Part shown: positions 45,425-53,846 of the stretch, one piece after another | How the letters are laid out: every line of letters begins with the position of its first letter | Position numbering within the stretch: position 1 is the first letter of the stretch | From: an uncultured Candidatus Binatia bacterium | Lineage (GTDB): Bacteria; Desulfobacterota; Binatia; UBA9968; JAJDTQ01 | Reading direction: 5' to 3' | Assembly (NCBI GenBank): GCA_958295985.1 | Contig: OY282432.1 | Span: 3,443,001 to 3,507,000 of the forward strand | DNA length: 64,000 nucleotides | Notes under the pieces: model-generated | What the model saw: the letters and a program-made list of their open reading frames with translations, nothing else | The model's database searches: none | What the model was told of the DNA's origin: nothing | Translations under genes and position numbers: made by a program

Positions 45425-46306
45425 TCATGGGCGTATTGAGCGGGATGCCGCGGCCCGTTGCGCGGCCTGAAGCAACGCGCGCCGGGCCAGCGCCGCGCAG
45501 GCGCGGCGGCGGTAGCCGGCGTCGGCGTGCATGTCGGAGTCCTGCTCGATGCCGGCCACGGCGCGGCGGGCGGCGTCCCGGAACAGGGCCTCCGAAGGCT
45601 TCTCCCCCAACATGGCGTCTTCGGCCGCCTGGGCGCGGATGGGCGCGGAGCCGGTGAGGGTCAACCGGACCCCTGCCACCGCGCCGTCCCGGTCCAGGGA
45701 CACCAGCGCCGCCGCTCCTGCCAGCGCGAAGTCGCCGTAGCGGCGGCTCACTTCGTGGAACGACGTGCCGCTCCGGGCAGCCGTTGCCGGAACCCGCACC
45801 TCCGAGAGCAGTTCCCCCGGCTCCAGCGCGGTGGTCATGGCGCCGAGAAAGAAATCCGCCGCGGCCACGATGCGCTCGCCGCCCTCGCGTCGCAACACCA
45901 ACGCGGCTCCCAGCGTGACCATGACCACCGGCAGTTCGGCGGACGGGAAGGCATGGGCGAGACTGCCGCCCACGGTACCCCGGTTCCGAATCTGAACGTG
46001 GCCGATGTATCCGGCCGCCTCGCGCAACAACGGCCAGCCGGCGCCGACGTCACGTGAGCGCTCCAGCGCCCGCTGCCGCGTCATGGCGCCGATCCGCAGC
46101 TCGCCGCCGGCCACGGACAGGAAGTCCAGCTCGGACACGCGGTTCAGGTCCACCAGGTGCGCGGGTCGAGCGAGACGGAAGTTCATGAGCGGGACAAGGC
46201 TCTGACCGCCCGCCAGCACGCGCGCGTCCTCGTCCAGCCGGGCCAGCAGGGCCACGGTCTCGGATACGCTCGTGGGATCGAAATACTCGAAAACGGCGGG
46301 TTTCAT
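45425..46306 (-). CDS. Molybdenum hydroxylase FAD-binding (medium) subunit
   Basis: A 293 aa protein with the FAD motifs of the CO dehydrogenase medium-subunit family: VLAGGQSLVPLMNFRLARP (pyrophosphate loop) and IGHVQIRNRGTVGGSLAHAFP cut to its key part RNRGTVGGSLAHAFP (second FAD loop). It is the first gene of the operon in the order M-S-L-amidohydrolase, but the 130-base gap to the S gene is larger than usual. Confidence 0.94.
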   Translation of the reverse strand: MKPAVFEYFDPTSVSETVALLARLDEDARVLAGGQSLVPLMNFRLARPAHLVDLNRVSELDFLSVAGGELRIGAMTRQRALERSRDVGAGWPLLREAAGYIGHVQIRNRGTVGGSLAHAFPSAELPVVMVTLGAALVLRREGGERIVAAADFFLGAMTTALEPGELLSEVRVPATAARSGTSFHEVSRRYGDFALAGAAALVSLDRDGAVAGVRLTLTGSAPIRAQAAEDAMLGEKPSEALFRDAARRAVAGIEQDSDMHADAGYRRRACAALARRALLQAAQRAAASRSIRP

Positions 46307-46321
46307 GATTCCTTCGTCGTC

Positions 46322-46485
46322 TCAAGAGAACGGGTTCGGCGGGAACGGCACCGCCACCGGCGCCTGCACGGCATTCATGGATTTGACGGCGCCGCGGAGC
46401 CACGCGCCCATGCAGATGCCCACGCGTCGCCCTCGGTCAGGTGATCCCGGAGGCGCTCCAACGCTTCCCGCGGCTGCACCTTCAT
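46322..46485 (-). pseudogene. Possible frameshifted small gene upstream of the M subunit
   Basis: From an ATG at 46485 the frame MKVQPREALERLRDHLTEGD stops at 46375. A neighbouring frame then continues with GAWLRGAVKSMNAV and ends PNPFS at 46322, directly before the M-subunit start. The two halves look like one short protein joined across a one-base shift. No family recognised. The interval 46490-46680 shows nothing else I can support. Confidence 0.2.
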
Positions 46486-46717
46486 GACGCACGATTGTAG
46501 TATCGGCTCCCGGGAAAAGCCAGCTACCGAAAACGGCTGTCAGGTTTGCGGAATGCATGGGTTTGGGTCTATTTTTCAGGAAGCCGTTCTTGTTGAGGAG
46601 ATCGAGTTGTTCGAGGGCGTCCTCTTCTCAGGCTATCTTCCAACCTGGTAGCCGGAAGCGCTCGCCAAGCGGCTTTCCGCGGCATTGCACCGCGCTCCGG
46701 ACCGGGGGTCGGCATCA

Positions 46718-49045
46718 ATGGGCAGGACACACTCCAAACACGTTCAAACGTCCCTCCACTGGGGCGCTTACGAGGTCGAGGTCCAGGCTGGACGGATCGT
46801 GGCGGCGCACCCGTTTGCCGGTGACCCGGATCCGTCGCCAATGGGGCTGTCGATTCCAGACGTCGTGCACCACCCCTGCCGGGTCGGACAGCCCATGGTA
46901 CGCAAGGGTTGGCTGGAGCGAGGACCCGGGCATCATCGAGGGGGCCGCGGTACGGAACCCTTCATTCCGGTGAGCTGGAACGAGGCGCTTGACCTGGTCG
47001 CCGGCGAGCTGCGGCGAGTACGGGAGTCCTTCGGGAACACGGGGATCTTCGGGGGCTCCTACGGCTGGGCCTCCGCGGGTCGTTTCCACCACGCGCAGAG
47101 TCAGTTGCATCGCTTCCTGAACCAGTTGGGCGGCTATGTCCGGTCCGTCAACACCTACAGCTTTGCGGCGGGGGAAGTCATCGTCCCCCATGTCTTTGGA
47201 TACGGCTGGGGATCCATCCGCGGCGGAGCGACCTCGTGGCCGGTGATCGCCAGGCATACGGAGCTTGTGGTCAGTTTTGGGGGAATGCCGCTGAAGAATA
47301 CTCAGGTTAGCGCCGGAGGCCTGGGCAAGCATGCCACACGCGGTTGGCTCGAACGCTGTAAGGAGAACGGCGTTGAGTTCGTAAACATCAGCCCCGTAAG
47401 GGACGACGCTGCGGATTTTCTCGAGGCGGAATGGTTGGCGCCACACCCCAACACCGACACCGCGCTGATGCTGGGGCTGGCCCACGTGCTGGTTCACGAG
47501 GGTCTCCACGACCGGACGTTCCTGGACAGATATTGCATCGGGTTCGAGTCCTTTCGCGCCTACCTCATGGGTGAACGGGACGGTCAACCCAAAGACCCGG
47601 AATGGGCAGCGGCCCTGTGCGGCATCCCCGCGACCACCATCCGCAACCTGGCTCGACGTATGGCCGCGACGCGGACTCTCATTACGGCGAGCTGGTCGCT
47701 ACAGCGTGCCGACCACGGTGAACAGTCCTACTGGATGGCCGCGGTTCTCGCCGCGATGCTGGGCGAAATCGGGCTTCCCGGAGGCGGTATCGGCTACGGT
47801 TACGGTTCCACCGGAACCATCGGCAATCCGGTGAAGTCCGTCAGTGGAATGGCACTGCCGCAAGGGGTAAACCCGGTAGAATCCTTTATTCCGGTGGCCC
47901 GGATTGCGGACATGCTCCTCCACCCAGGCGAACCGTTTGACTACAACGGGCAGCGACTGCGGTATCCCGACATCCGTCTCGTCTACTGGTGCGGCGGCAA
48001 CCCCTTTCATCACCACCAGGACCTCAACCGGCTGGTGGAGGCATGGCAGCGTCCCGAAACGATCATAGTCCACGAGCCCTGGTGGAACCCTCAGGCGCGG
48101 TATGCCGACATCGTGCTGCCGGCCACCACCTCCCTGGAACGCAACGACATCGGCTGGCAGCCAGCCGATCCCATGGTATTCGCCATGGCACAGGCAATCC
48201 CCCCGGTCGGCGAGGCACGGAACGACTACGACATCTTCTCGGGCCTTGCCGAGCGATTGGGGTTCGAGGACGGCTTCACCGAAGGCCGGCTGGAGAAAGA
48301 CTGGCTACGCTGCCTCTACGATACCTTTCGCTGCCGGTTGACCGGCGAGGGTATCGAGTTGCCACCGTTCGACGCCTTCTGGCGTGCCGGTCACGTCACC
48401 TTGCCAACGGAGGGAGAGGAGAAGGTGCTGCTCGCCCAATTCCGAGCGGACCCAGCGGCGCACCCTTTGCCAACGCCGTCCGGGCGTATCGAGATCTTCT
48501 CGGAAACCATCGCGAGCTTCGGTTACGACGACTGCCCCGGACATCCGGCCTGGTTGGAGCCGGAGGAGTGGCTGGGGGGAGAGACGGCCGGTCGTTTTCC
48601 TCTCCACCTCATCTCCAATCAGCCCACCACGAGACTCCACAGTCAACACGATCCAGGACCCGTGAGCGCGGCCAACAAGGTGCAGGGCCGTGAGCCGCTC
48701 CTGATCCACCCCACGACCGCGGCTGCGAGGCGGATAGCGGACGGGAGCGTCGTGCGCGTGTACAACGATCGCGGAGCCTGTCTCGCCGGTGTCCGCATAA
48801 CGGAGAACGTCTCGCCCAAAGTCGTCGTGCTCGCTACCGGAGCATGGTTCGACCCCGCGGCGCCGGGCGGTTTGGAACGGCACGGCAATCCCAACGTCCT
48901 GACTCTGGACAAGGGGACCTCACGCCTCGCGCAAGGTCCGATCTCCCAGACGACGTTGGTCGAGGTTGAGGCGTTTGAGGAGGAGCTACCGGAAGTTCAG
49001 GCTTTCACCCCGCCCGAGCTTGTGGACCGCGGGGCGGAACCCTGA
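46718..49045 (+). CDS. Molybdopterin S/N-oxide reductase (DMSO reductase family, BisC/TorA-like)
   Basis: About 775 aa from the ATG at 46718 (an in-frame ATG at 46685 is possible). It lacks the N-terminal 4Fe-4S cysteines. The Mo ligand region is GGSYGWASAGRFHHAQSQL with a serine ligand, as in DMSO/TMAO/biotin-sulfoxide reductases. Other segments: HTELVVSFGGMPLKNTQ, LTASW-type SWSLQRADHGEQSYWM, and in the C-terminal domain HLISNQPTTRLHSQHDPG with the family's NxPxxRLHSQ pattern. There is no Tat signal, so the enzyme should be cytoplasmic like BisC and reduce a sulfoxide or N-oxide with bis-MGD cofactor. It is monocistronic; selC follows. Confidence 0.92.
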   Translation: MGRTHSKHVQTSLHWGAYEVEVQAGRIVAAHPFAGDPDPSPMGLSIPDVVHHPCRVGQPMVRKGWLERGPGHHRGGRGTEPFIPVSWNEALDLVAGELRRVRESFGNTGIFGGSYGWASAGRFHHAQSQLHRFLNQLGGYVRSVNTYSFAAGEVIVPHVFGYGWGSIRGGATSWPVIARHTELVVSFGGMPLKNTQVSAGGLGKHATRGWLERCKENGVEFVNISPVRDDAADFLEAEWLAPHPNTDTALMLGLAHVLVHEGLHDRTFLDRYCIGFESFRAYLMGERDGQPKDPEWAAALCGIPATTIRNLARRMAATRTLITASWSLQRADHGEQSYWMAAVLAAMLGEIGLPGGGIGYGYGSTGTIGNPVKSVSGMALPQGVNPVESFIPVARIADMLLHPGEPFDYNGQRLRYPDIRLVYWCGGNPFHHHQDLNRLVEAWQRPETIIVHEPWWNPQARYADIVLPATTSLERNDIGWQPADPMVFAMAQAIPPVGEARNDYDIFSGLAERLGFEDGFTEGRLEKDWLRCLYDTFRCRLTGEGIELPPFDAFWRAGHVTLPTEGEEKVLLAQFRADPAAHPLPTPSGRIEIFSETIASFGYDDCPGHPAWLEPEEWLGGETAGRFPLHLISNQPTTRLHSQHDPGPVSAANKVQGREPLLIHPTTAAARRIADGSVVRVYNDRGACLAGVRITENVSPKVVVLATGAWFDPAAPGGLERHGNPNVLTLDKGTSRLAQGPISQTTLVEVEAFEEELPEVQAFTPPELVDRGAEP

Positions 49046-49204
49046 GATCTCCTGGAGGTTTGCGGCCGATAACCCCACGAGCGCGGCCGAAGGCAGGTTG
49101 CCAAGGTGTCGGCTTTGCCAAATCATCATGGATTGTCATCATGGATCGTCTAGGGTAATAGTGACACCCGTCCCTCATTCACCCAAACGAATCCATGCTT
49201 CTCC

Positions 49205-49299
49205 GGAGAAGGAAGGTGCCCGGTGGTGCCGCTGGTCTTCAAAACCAGTCTGAGGGCCGTAAGGTTCTCGGAGGGTTCGACTCCCTCCCTTCTCCGCCA
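49205..49299 (+). tRNA. selC: tRNA-Sec (selenocysteine, anticodon UCA)
   Basis: A 95-base tRNA with encoded CCA. It has an 8-bp acceptor stem (GGAGAAGG with CCTTCTCC), discriminator G, anticodon arm CTGGT-CTTCAAA-ACCAG with anticodon TCA that reads UGA, a long variable arm, and T-arm GAGGG-TTCGACT-CCCTC. The 8-bp acceptor and the 13-bp acceptor/T helix are hallmarks of selenocysteine tRNA and the sequence closely follows bacterial selC. It lies between the molybdoenzyme gene and the MFS gene; selA, selB and selD are not in the window. selC is also a common island attachment site, but no integrase is seen here. Confidence 0.97.
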
Positions 49300-49340
49300 C
49301 CGCCGGGGCTGACGCCCGGAACGCCGGCAGGACATCCAGC

Positions 49341-50567
49341 GTGAACACCTTGTCCGACCGTTCCGCCCCTGCAGCGAGCGCGCCCGAGCCGGCGCGAGGC
49401 CGCATCCTGACCTTGTTGGCCGCGGGCCACGGCGTCACCCATTGGTTTCAGGGCATCATGACGGTGTCCCTGCCCCTGATCACCAGGGACTTCGGCATCA
49501 CCTACACCCAGCTCGGCGCGCTTCGCTCGGTGCAACGCGTATCGCACATCATCAGTATCACCGTCGGCGGCCTGGCAACGGATTTCCTGAAGGATCGCAA
49601 GGGCATCCTGCTGTTGTCCCTGGTGTGGCCCTCCCTGTTCTTCTCGCTTCAGGGGTTCTCCACCACGTTCCTGATATTCGGCACGCTCCTTTGCATCCAG
49701 GCGCTGCTGGGAGGGTTCCTGTGGCACGCACCGGCACGCGCCGTCATCGGCGACAGGTTCCCGGACCGCATGGGGTTCGCCCTGGGGATCCATGCCATGG
49801 GCGGCAATCTCGCCGCCGCGGTCGGCCCCACCCTTGTGGGAGCGGTGCTCGCCTGGGTGACCTGGCGCACGGTTTTCACTTTCCAGTTCCTGCCCGGAAT
49901 CGTCACCGCGGTCTTTCTCTGGCTCTTGCTGCCGCGCCTGGGACGCGCGCCGCGAGAGCAGCAGAGCGGATCCTACGGCCGGGCGCTACGCAGCGACGTC
50001 CTCACCAATCTCCCCTTGATCGGCGTGACCGTTGTGGCCGCTCTGCGATCCATCGGCGAGAACCTCATTCCGACCTTTCTGCCCCTCTACCTTTCGGTGG
50101 AGATGGAAATGGGAACGCCCGCCATCGGCGTCTATCTGGGGTGCCTGGCGCTGGTGGGGACGGTTTTCGCCCCCATCGTGGGGCACCTGTCGGACCGGTG
50201 GGGGCGCAAGATCACGATCTTCGTGTCGTTGCTGACGGGTGGACTGCTGATCGGCTCGATCCCGTTGTTTCCATCCGGCTGGCTGCTGCTGCCGGTGGTG
50301 TCGCTGGGCGGAATGGCGCTCTTCGCGGTGGGACCCATCATCCAGGCCAGCGGCCTGGAGCACGCGTCCAAGGAGACTTGGGGCGCGGCCCAAACGTTCA
50401 TGGACGTCGGCCGGTCCTCGCTGTCGCTGGTCTTCCCGCTGATTGTCGGGGCCGTAGCTGACCGCTACGGCCTGAGCTACACGTTCTATCTGTTCGCCGC
50501 GGTCAATCTCCTCGCCGCGGTCACCGTTTTGGCAATCCCCAGGGCGAGGACTCCCATAAAGACCTGA
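49341..50567 (+). CDS. MFS transporter
   Basis: A 408 aa protein starting with GTG at 49341. About 12 hydrophobic helices. The family's loop 2-3 motif appears as GGLATDFLKDRKGILLLS (G-x3-D-x2-x-R-K/R), with the related GHLSDRWGRKITIFVS in the second half. N-terminal HGVTHWFQGIMTVSLPLITRDFGIT suggests the organic-anion or unknown MFS branch. It should be a proton-coupled importer or exporter. It begins 41 bases after selC; it is convergent with tctB (8-base gap). Confidence 0.9.
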   Translation: MNTLSDRSAPAASAPEPARGRILTLLAAGHGVTHWFQGIMTVSLPLITRDFGITYTQLGALRSVQRVSHIISITVGGLATDFLKDRKGILLLSLVWPSLFFSLQGFSTTFLIFGTLLCIQALLGGFLWHAPARAVIGDRFPDRMGFALGIHAMGGNLAAAVGPTLVGAVLAWVTWRTVFTFQFLPGIVTAVFLWLLLPRLGRAPREQQSGSYGRALRSDVLTNLPLIGVTVVAALRSIGENLIPTFLPLYLSVEMEMGTPAIGVYLGCLALVGTVFAPIVGHLSDRWGRKITIFVSLLTGGLLIGSIPLFPSGWLLLPVVSLGGMALFAVGPIIQASGLEHASKETWGAAQTFMDVGRSSLSLVFPLIVGAVADRYGLSYTFYLFAAVNLLAAVTVLAIPRARTPIKT

Positions 50568-50575
50568 ACCGTGAA

Positions 50576-51097
50576 CTACAGCGGCGGGACGAAGGCGCCG
50601 AACAGGACTCCGGCAAAGAGATCAACGGCGAGGGTCTCGTCGAATATGAAGTAGAAGAAACCCAACGCCAGAGCGGTGATGAAGACCGATCCCGGCCAGT
50701 TGATGCCGCCCTGCAGTCGCGTGAAGAGCAGCGCGAACAGGAACGTTGAAATGTAGAACCCGGAGATGAAGACCAGCACCCCGAAGATGGCGAACCACAC
50801 GAACATTCGGACGATCAGGCTCATCTCGCCGGCCTTCGGGCCCGCCGAGGCTTCCTCGGTCCCGGCGCCGTCTTCGGTCCCCGCGGCCGAGGCGAGGACG
50901 TCTTCCAGGCTCACCTCGAAGGCTTTCATGATGCCGGGATAGCGTTCGCCTACCAGACACAGGACCGCCAGCGCCACCGTCGGCAACGACAGCACCAGCG
51001 GCACGAAGCCGGCCATGCCCCTGTACGAGAACGACCACCCGAAGAACAGCAGCGAGGTGGCCACGAGGATCAGACCGAGAAGCGTAGACCCTTTCAT
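50576..51097 (-). CDS. Tripartite tricarboxylate transporter small membrane subunit (TctB-like)
   Basis: A 173 aa protein. The ATG at 51097 forms an ATGA overlap with the tctA stop, so the upstream extension is rejected. It has four hydrophobic helices (two at each end) flanking a soluble Gly/Ala/Glu-rich loop at about residues 75-100. This is the TctB layout, which assists TctA. Last gene of tctC-tctA-tctB. Confidence 0.85.
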   Translation of the reverse strand: MKGSTLLGLILVATSLLFFGWSFSYRGMAGFVPLVLSLPTVALAVLCLVGERYPGIMKAFEVSLEDVLASAAGTEDGAGTEEASAGPKAGEMSLIVRMFVWFAIFGVLVFISGFYISTFLFALLFTRLQGGINWPGSVFITALALGFFYFIFDETLAVDLFAGVLFGAFVPPL

Positions 51098-52587
51098 GAC
51101 GACGCCTTCGCTTTCCGGCTCGTCAACCACGGCAGACACAGCAGCAGGATGCTCAGCAGCATCAGCACGATCGTGACGGGTCGCGTGAAGAAGATGGCAT
51201 AGCTGCCCGCGGAGATCTGCAGCGACTGCACGAAGGACAACTCCGCGCGAACCCCCAGCAGAAAGCCGATGACCAGCGTGACCAGAGAGAAGCCGAACCG
51301 GTTGAACGCGAAACCGAGGACACCCGCGGCGATGGCGATGCCGATGTCCCAGACGTTCTCCCGGGCCGCGTAGGCGCCGCCGATGGACAGCAGGAAGGCG
51401 GCCGGGACCACGTATCCCACGCGCAGCGTGGTGACCCGGGCGAGGATGTCGGCGCCGAAGGCGGCCATGAGACTGGCGAGGAAGTTGGAGATCACGAAGC
51501 CGAAGATCAACACGAACACGATGTCCATGTGCTCGCGAATGAAGAAGAAGCCGGGCTGAAGCCCGTGCAGGATGAAGGCGCCGAGGAGCACGGCCATGCC
51601 CGCGCTACCGGGGATGCCGAAGATGATGGTGGGCAGCAGAGCGCCGCCGTCCTTGGCGTCGTTGGACGCCTCGGAGGCGATGATGCCCTCGGGAGTGCCG
51701 GTACCGAAGAGCTCCCGGTTCTTCGAGAACTGCACGGTCATGGAATAGGAAAGGAAGTTGGCCAGCACGCCGCCGATACCGGGGATGATGCCCGCGAGGA
51801 TGCCGATGGCCGAGCTCCGCACCAGCGTCGCCTTGTAGTGGAAGACCTCCAGGAACCCCTTGAAGGCGCCGAACAGCCCGACCTTGATGCGCGCGCCCCC
51901 CTCGGCGATGGTATCGCCGCGCAGCACGTGGTTGACCAACTCGGCGATGGCGAACAGCCCGATGAAGAAGGGCACCAGCGGGATCCCGTCCCACAGGTAG
52001 TTGTCGCTGCCGAAGTTGAACCGCAGCACACCGTGCACCGGGCTGAAACCGATGAGGGACAGCAACACCCCGATGCCGGCGGACACGAGCCCCTTGAGCA
52101 TATTGCCCCGAGCCGCGTAGGCCACCGTCAGGAGGCCGAAGACAACGAGCATGAAGAACTCGGGTGGACCGAAGGACAGCACGATGATCTTCACGAAGGG
52201 GATCAGGATCATCAGGAAGCACATGCCGACCACGGCGCCGAGAAAGGACGAAGCCGCGGCAAGCCCCACGGCCCGGCCGGCCTCGCCGCGGCGGGCCATG
52301 GGATGGCCGTCAAAGCAGGTGGCGGCGTTGGGCGCCTCCCCCGGAATGTTGAGCAGGATCGCGGGAACCGACCCCCCTTCCGTGGCCGCCCCCATCATCC
52401 CCGCCATGAGGAACATGGCGGTGCCGGGGTCCCACCCGAAGGTGAAGGTCATGCCAATGGTCAGGCCCGCCAGGAACAGCCCGGGGAGCGCCCCGAGGAT
52501 CAGGCCGGCCACCGCGCCGACGGCGAGCACCAGCAGGTTCGCCGGCTGGCCGAGCTGACCCATCGCTTGCACTAAAGGTTCCCACAT
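51094..52587 (-). CDS. Tripartite tricarboxylate transporter large permease (TctA family)
   Basis: A 497 aa membrane protein with about 11-12 helices. The TctA signature region is LGALPGLFLAGLTIGMTFTFG and GAATEGGSVPAILLNIPGEA (conserved 'G.ygGsi.AIllniPG..' motif), with FDGHPMARRGEAGRAVGLAAA after it and GIIPGIGGVLANFLSYSM in the second half. It imports a di- or tricarboxylate or related acid with a cation. It follows tctC by 94 bases. Confidence 0.95.
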   Translation of the reverse strand: MWEPLVQAMGQLGQPANLLVLAVGAVAGLILGALPGLFLAGLTIGMTFTFGWDPGTAMFLMAGMMGAATEGGSVPAILLNIPGEAPNAATCFDGHPMARRGEAGRAVGLAAASSFLGAVVGMCFLMILIPFVKIIVLSFGPPEFFMLVVFGLLTVAYAARGNMLKGLVSAGIGVLLSLIGFSPVHGVLRFNFGSDNYLWDGIPLVPFFIGLFAIAELVNHVLRGDTIAEGGARIKVGLFGAFKGFLEVFHYKATLVRSSAIGILAGIIPGIGGVLANFLSYSMTVQFSKNRELFGTGTPEGIIASEASNDAKDGGALLPTIIFGIPGSAGMAVLLGAFILHGLQPGFFFIREHMDIVFVLIFGFVISNFLASLMAAFGADILARVTTLRVGYVVPAAFLLSIGGAYAARENVWDIGIAIAAGVLGFAFNRFGFSLVTLVIGFLLGVRAELSFVQSLQISAGSYAIFFTRPVTIVLMLLSILLLCLPWLTSRKAKASS

Positions 52588-52681
52588 GGCTTCGGTCCTC
52601 GAAAGCGGCCCCTACGGATCCCGGTGGTCGCTCGTGGCCTGGGTCACGAACGAGCGGGCACGGGCGGTTCGATGCCCGCCC

Positions 52682-53668
52682 CTACTGGGTGGCTTTGGCG
52701 GCTTTCCGCATCTCCTCGATATTCGCCTGGAACAGGTCCTGGTAATACTTCAGATCCTGACTCACCGTGGATCCCGGCCCTTCCACCAGCACGATGGACG
52801 ACTTGTTCTTCCAGTCGACGTACTCCTTGTCCCTCATGGCCTTGAGGAGCAGGTCCTCCAGGATCTTGGCCCGGTCCTCGGGCATTCCCGGCGGGCCGCC
52901 GAAGGCGCGCAGGTCGCTGAAGTACAGGTCATAGCCCATCTCGTAGGAAGTCTTCACGTCGGGGGCGTTAACCGCACGCTTCTTGTCCAGTTGGGCCACC
53001 GGCCGGAGATCCGTCCCGAGATAGGATGTCACCGACGGATGGTCGATAGGCTGGGCCCATATGTCGAAGTCGCCGCGCAGGAGCGCCGGCAGCGACTCGC
53101 CCGTGCCCCGGTATCCTGCCACCACGTGGAAATCGATGCCGAAGGCCTTGGCGGCCAGAAAAGAGCCGAACCACCGGCCCACCCCGATGCCCTCGACTCC
53201 CCAGGTGATGCGCTTGGCCTTCTGCAAATCCGCGATGGTCTTGTAGGGGCCCTTGGCCGACACGTGCAGGCCGAAGGCGTCCGCGCCGACCCGGGCGAGC
53301 CAAGTGTATTTGGCGGTCTCGTAGCCGACGGACTTCTCCGCGATCATCTCCAACCCGATCATGCCGGACGACTGCATGTGGGAGATGGTGTAGCCATCGG
53401 GCTTGGCCCGATAGACGAACACCGCGGCCCGAAGGCCGGCGGCGCCGGTGACGTTCTTGACGATAACGTTCACGCCCTTGGGCAGGAACTTCTTCATGCT
53501 CCGGGCGACGGCGCGGGCGATGGAATCGTAGCCGCCGCCGGGCGAGAACGGCACGATCAGGTTGATGTTACGGTCGGGAAAGGCGGCCCGGGCCTGGGAC
53601 AGCGGCAAGCTCGCGGCCAGGCCGAGCACGGCGGCGCCCAACAGGATTCTCGTTACCAGATTGCGCAT
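52682..53668 (-). CDS. Tripartite tricarboxylate transporter substrate-binding protein (TctC/Bug family)
   Basis: A 328 aa protein. The ATG at 53668 is preceded by GGGAGGATCAAG. The signal peptide has a hydrophobic core LLGAAVLGLAASL and an ARA-A cleavage site near residue 28. The mature start FPDRNINLIVPFSPGGGYDS has the Bug signature 'yP.k.i.livPf.pGG..D'. The ligand-binding loop (KPDGYTISHMQSS) and GVEGIGVGR follow. It captures a carboxylate in the periplasm for TctAB. It is the first gene of its operon; the ISNCY element lies upstream. Confidence 0.93.
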   Translation of the reverse strand: MRNLVTRILLGAAVLGLAASLPLSQARAAFPDRNINLIVPFSPGGGYDSIARAVARSMKKFLPKGVNVIVKNVTGAAGLRAAVFVYRAKPDGYTISHMQSSGMIGLEMIAEKSVGYETAKYTWLARVGADAFGLHVSAKGPYKTIADLQKAKRITWGVEGIGVGRWFGSFLAAKAFGIDFHVVAGYRGTGESLPALLRGDFDIWAQPIDHPSVTSYLGTDLRPVAQLDKKRAVNAPDVKTSYEMGYDLYFSDLRAFGGPPGMPEDRAKILEDLLLKAMRDKEYVDWKNKSSIVLVEGPGSTVSQDLKYYQDLFQANIEEMRKAAKATQ

Positions 53669-53823
53669 CTTGATCCTCCCATGATTCGTCGGAATGCGTT
53701 TGAACTCCGAGTCGCTCGTCGAATGGGCTACAGTCGAACGGACTATAACAATGTCGCCCGTTGCCGACATGGAATATAGGGCAATGAACTGACACCTTTA
53801 TGGGTGTCCCCCGGACTTGTCAA

Positions 53824-53842
53824 GGGTCACGGGCAAAATGTC
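53824..53842. repeat. Left direct repeat flanking the composite element
   Basis: GGGTCACGGGCAAAATGTC lies just outside the left end of the complete ISNCY copy. The same 16-base core GGGTCACGGGCAAAAT occurs in the same orientation at 59716-59731, just outside the right end of the truncated copy. Confidence 0.5.
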
Positions 53843-53846
53843 AACC

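Noticed and set aside
49205..53668. Genomic island inserted at selC
   Set aside because: selC is a known insertion hotspot, but there is no integrase and no repeated 3' end of the tRNA in the downstream 4 kb.
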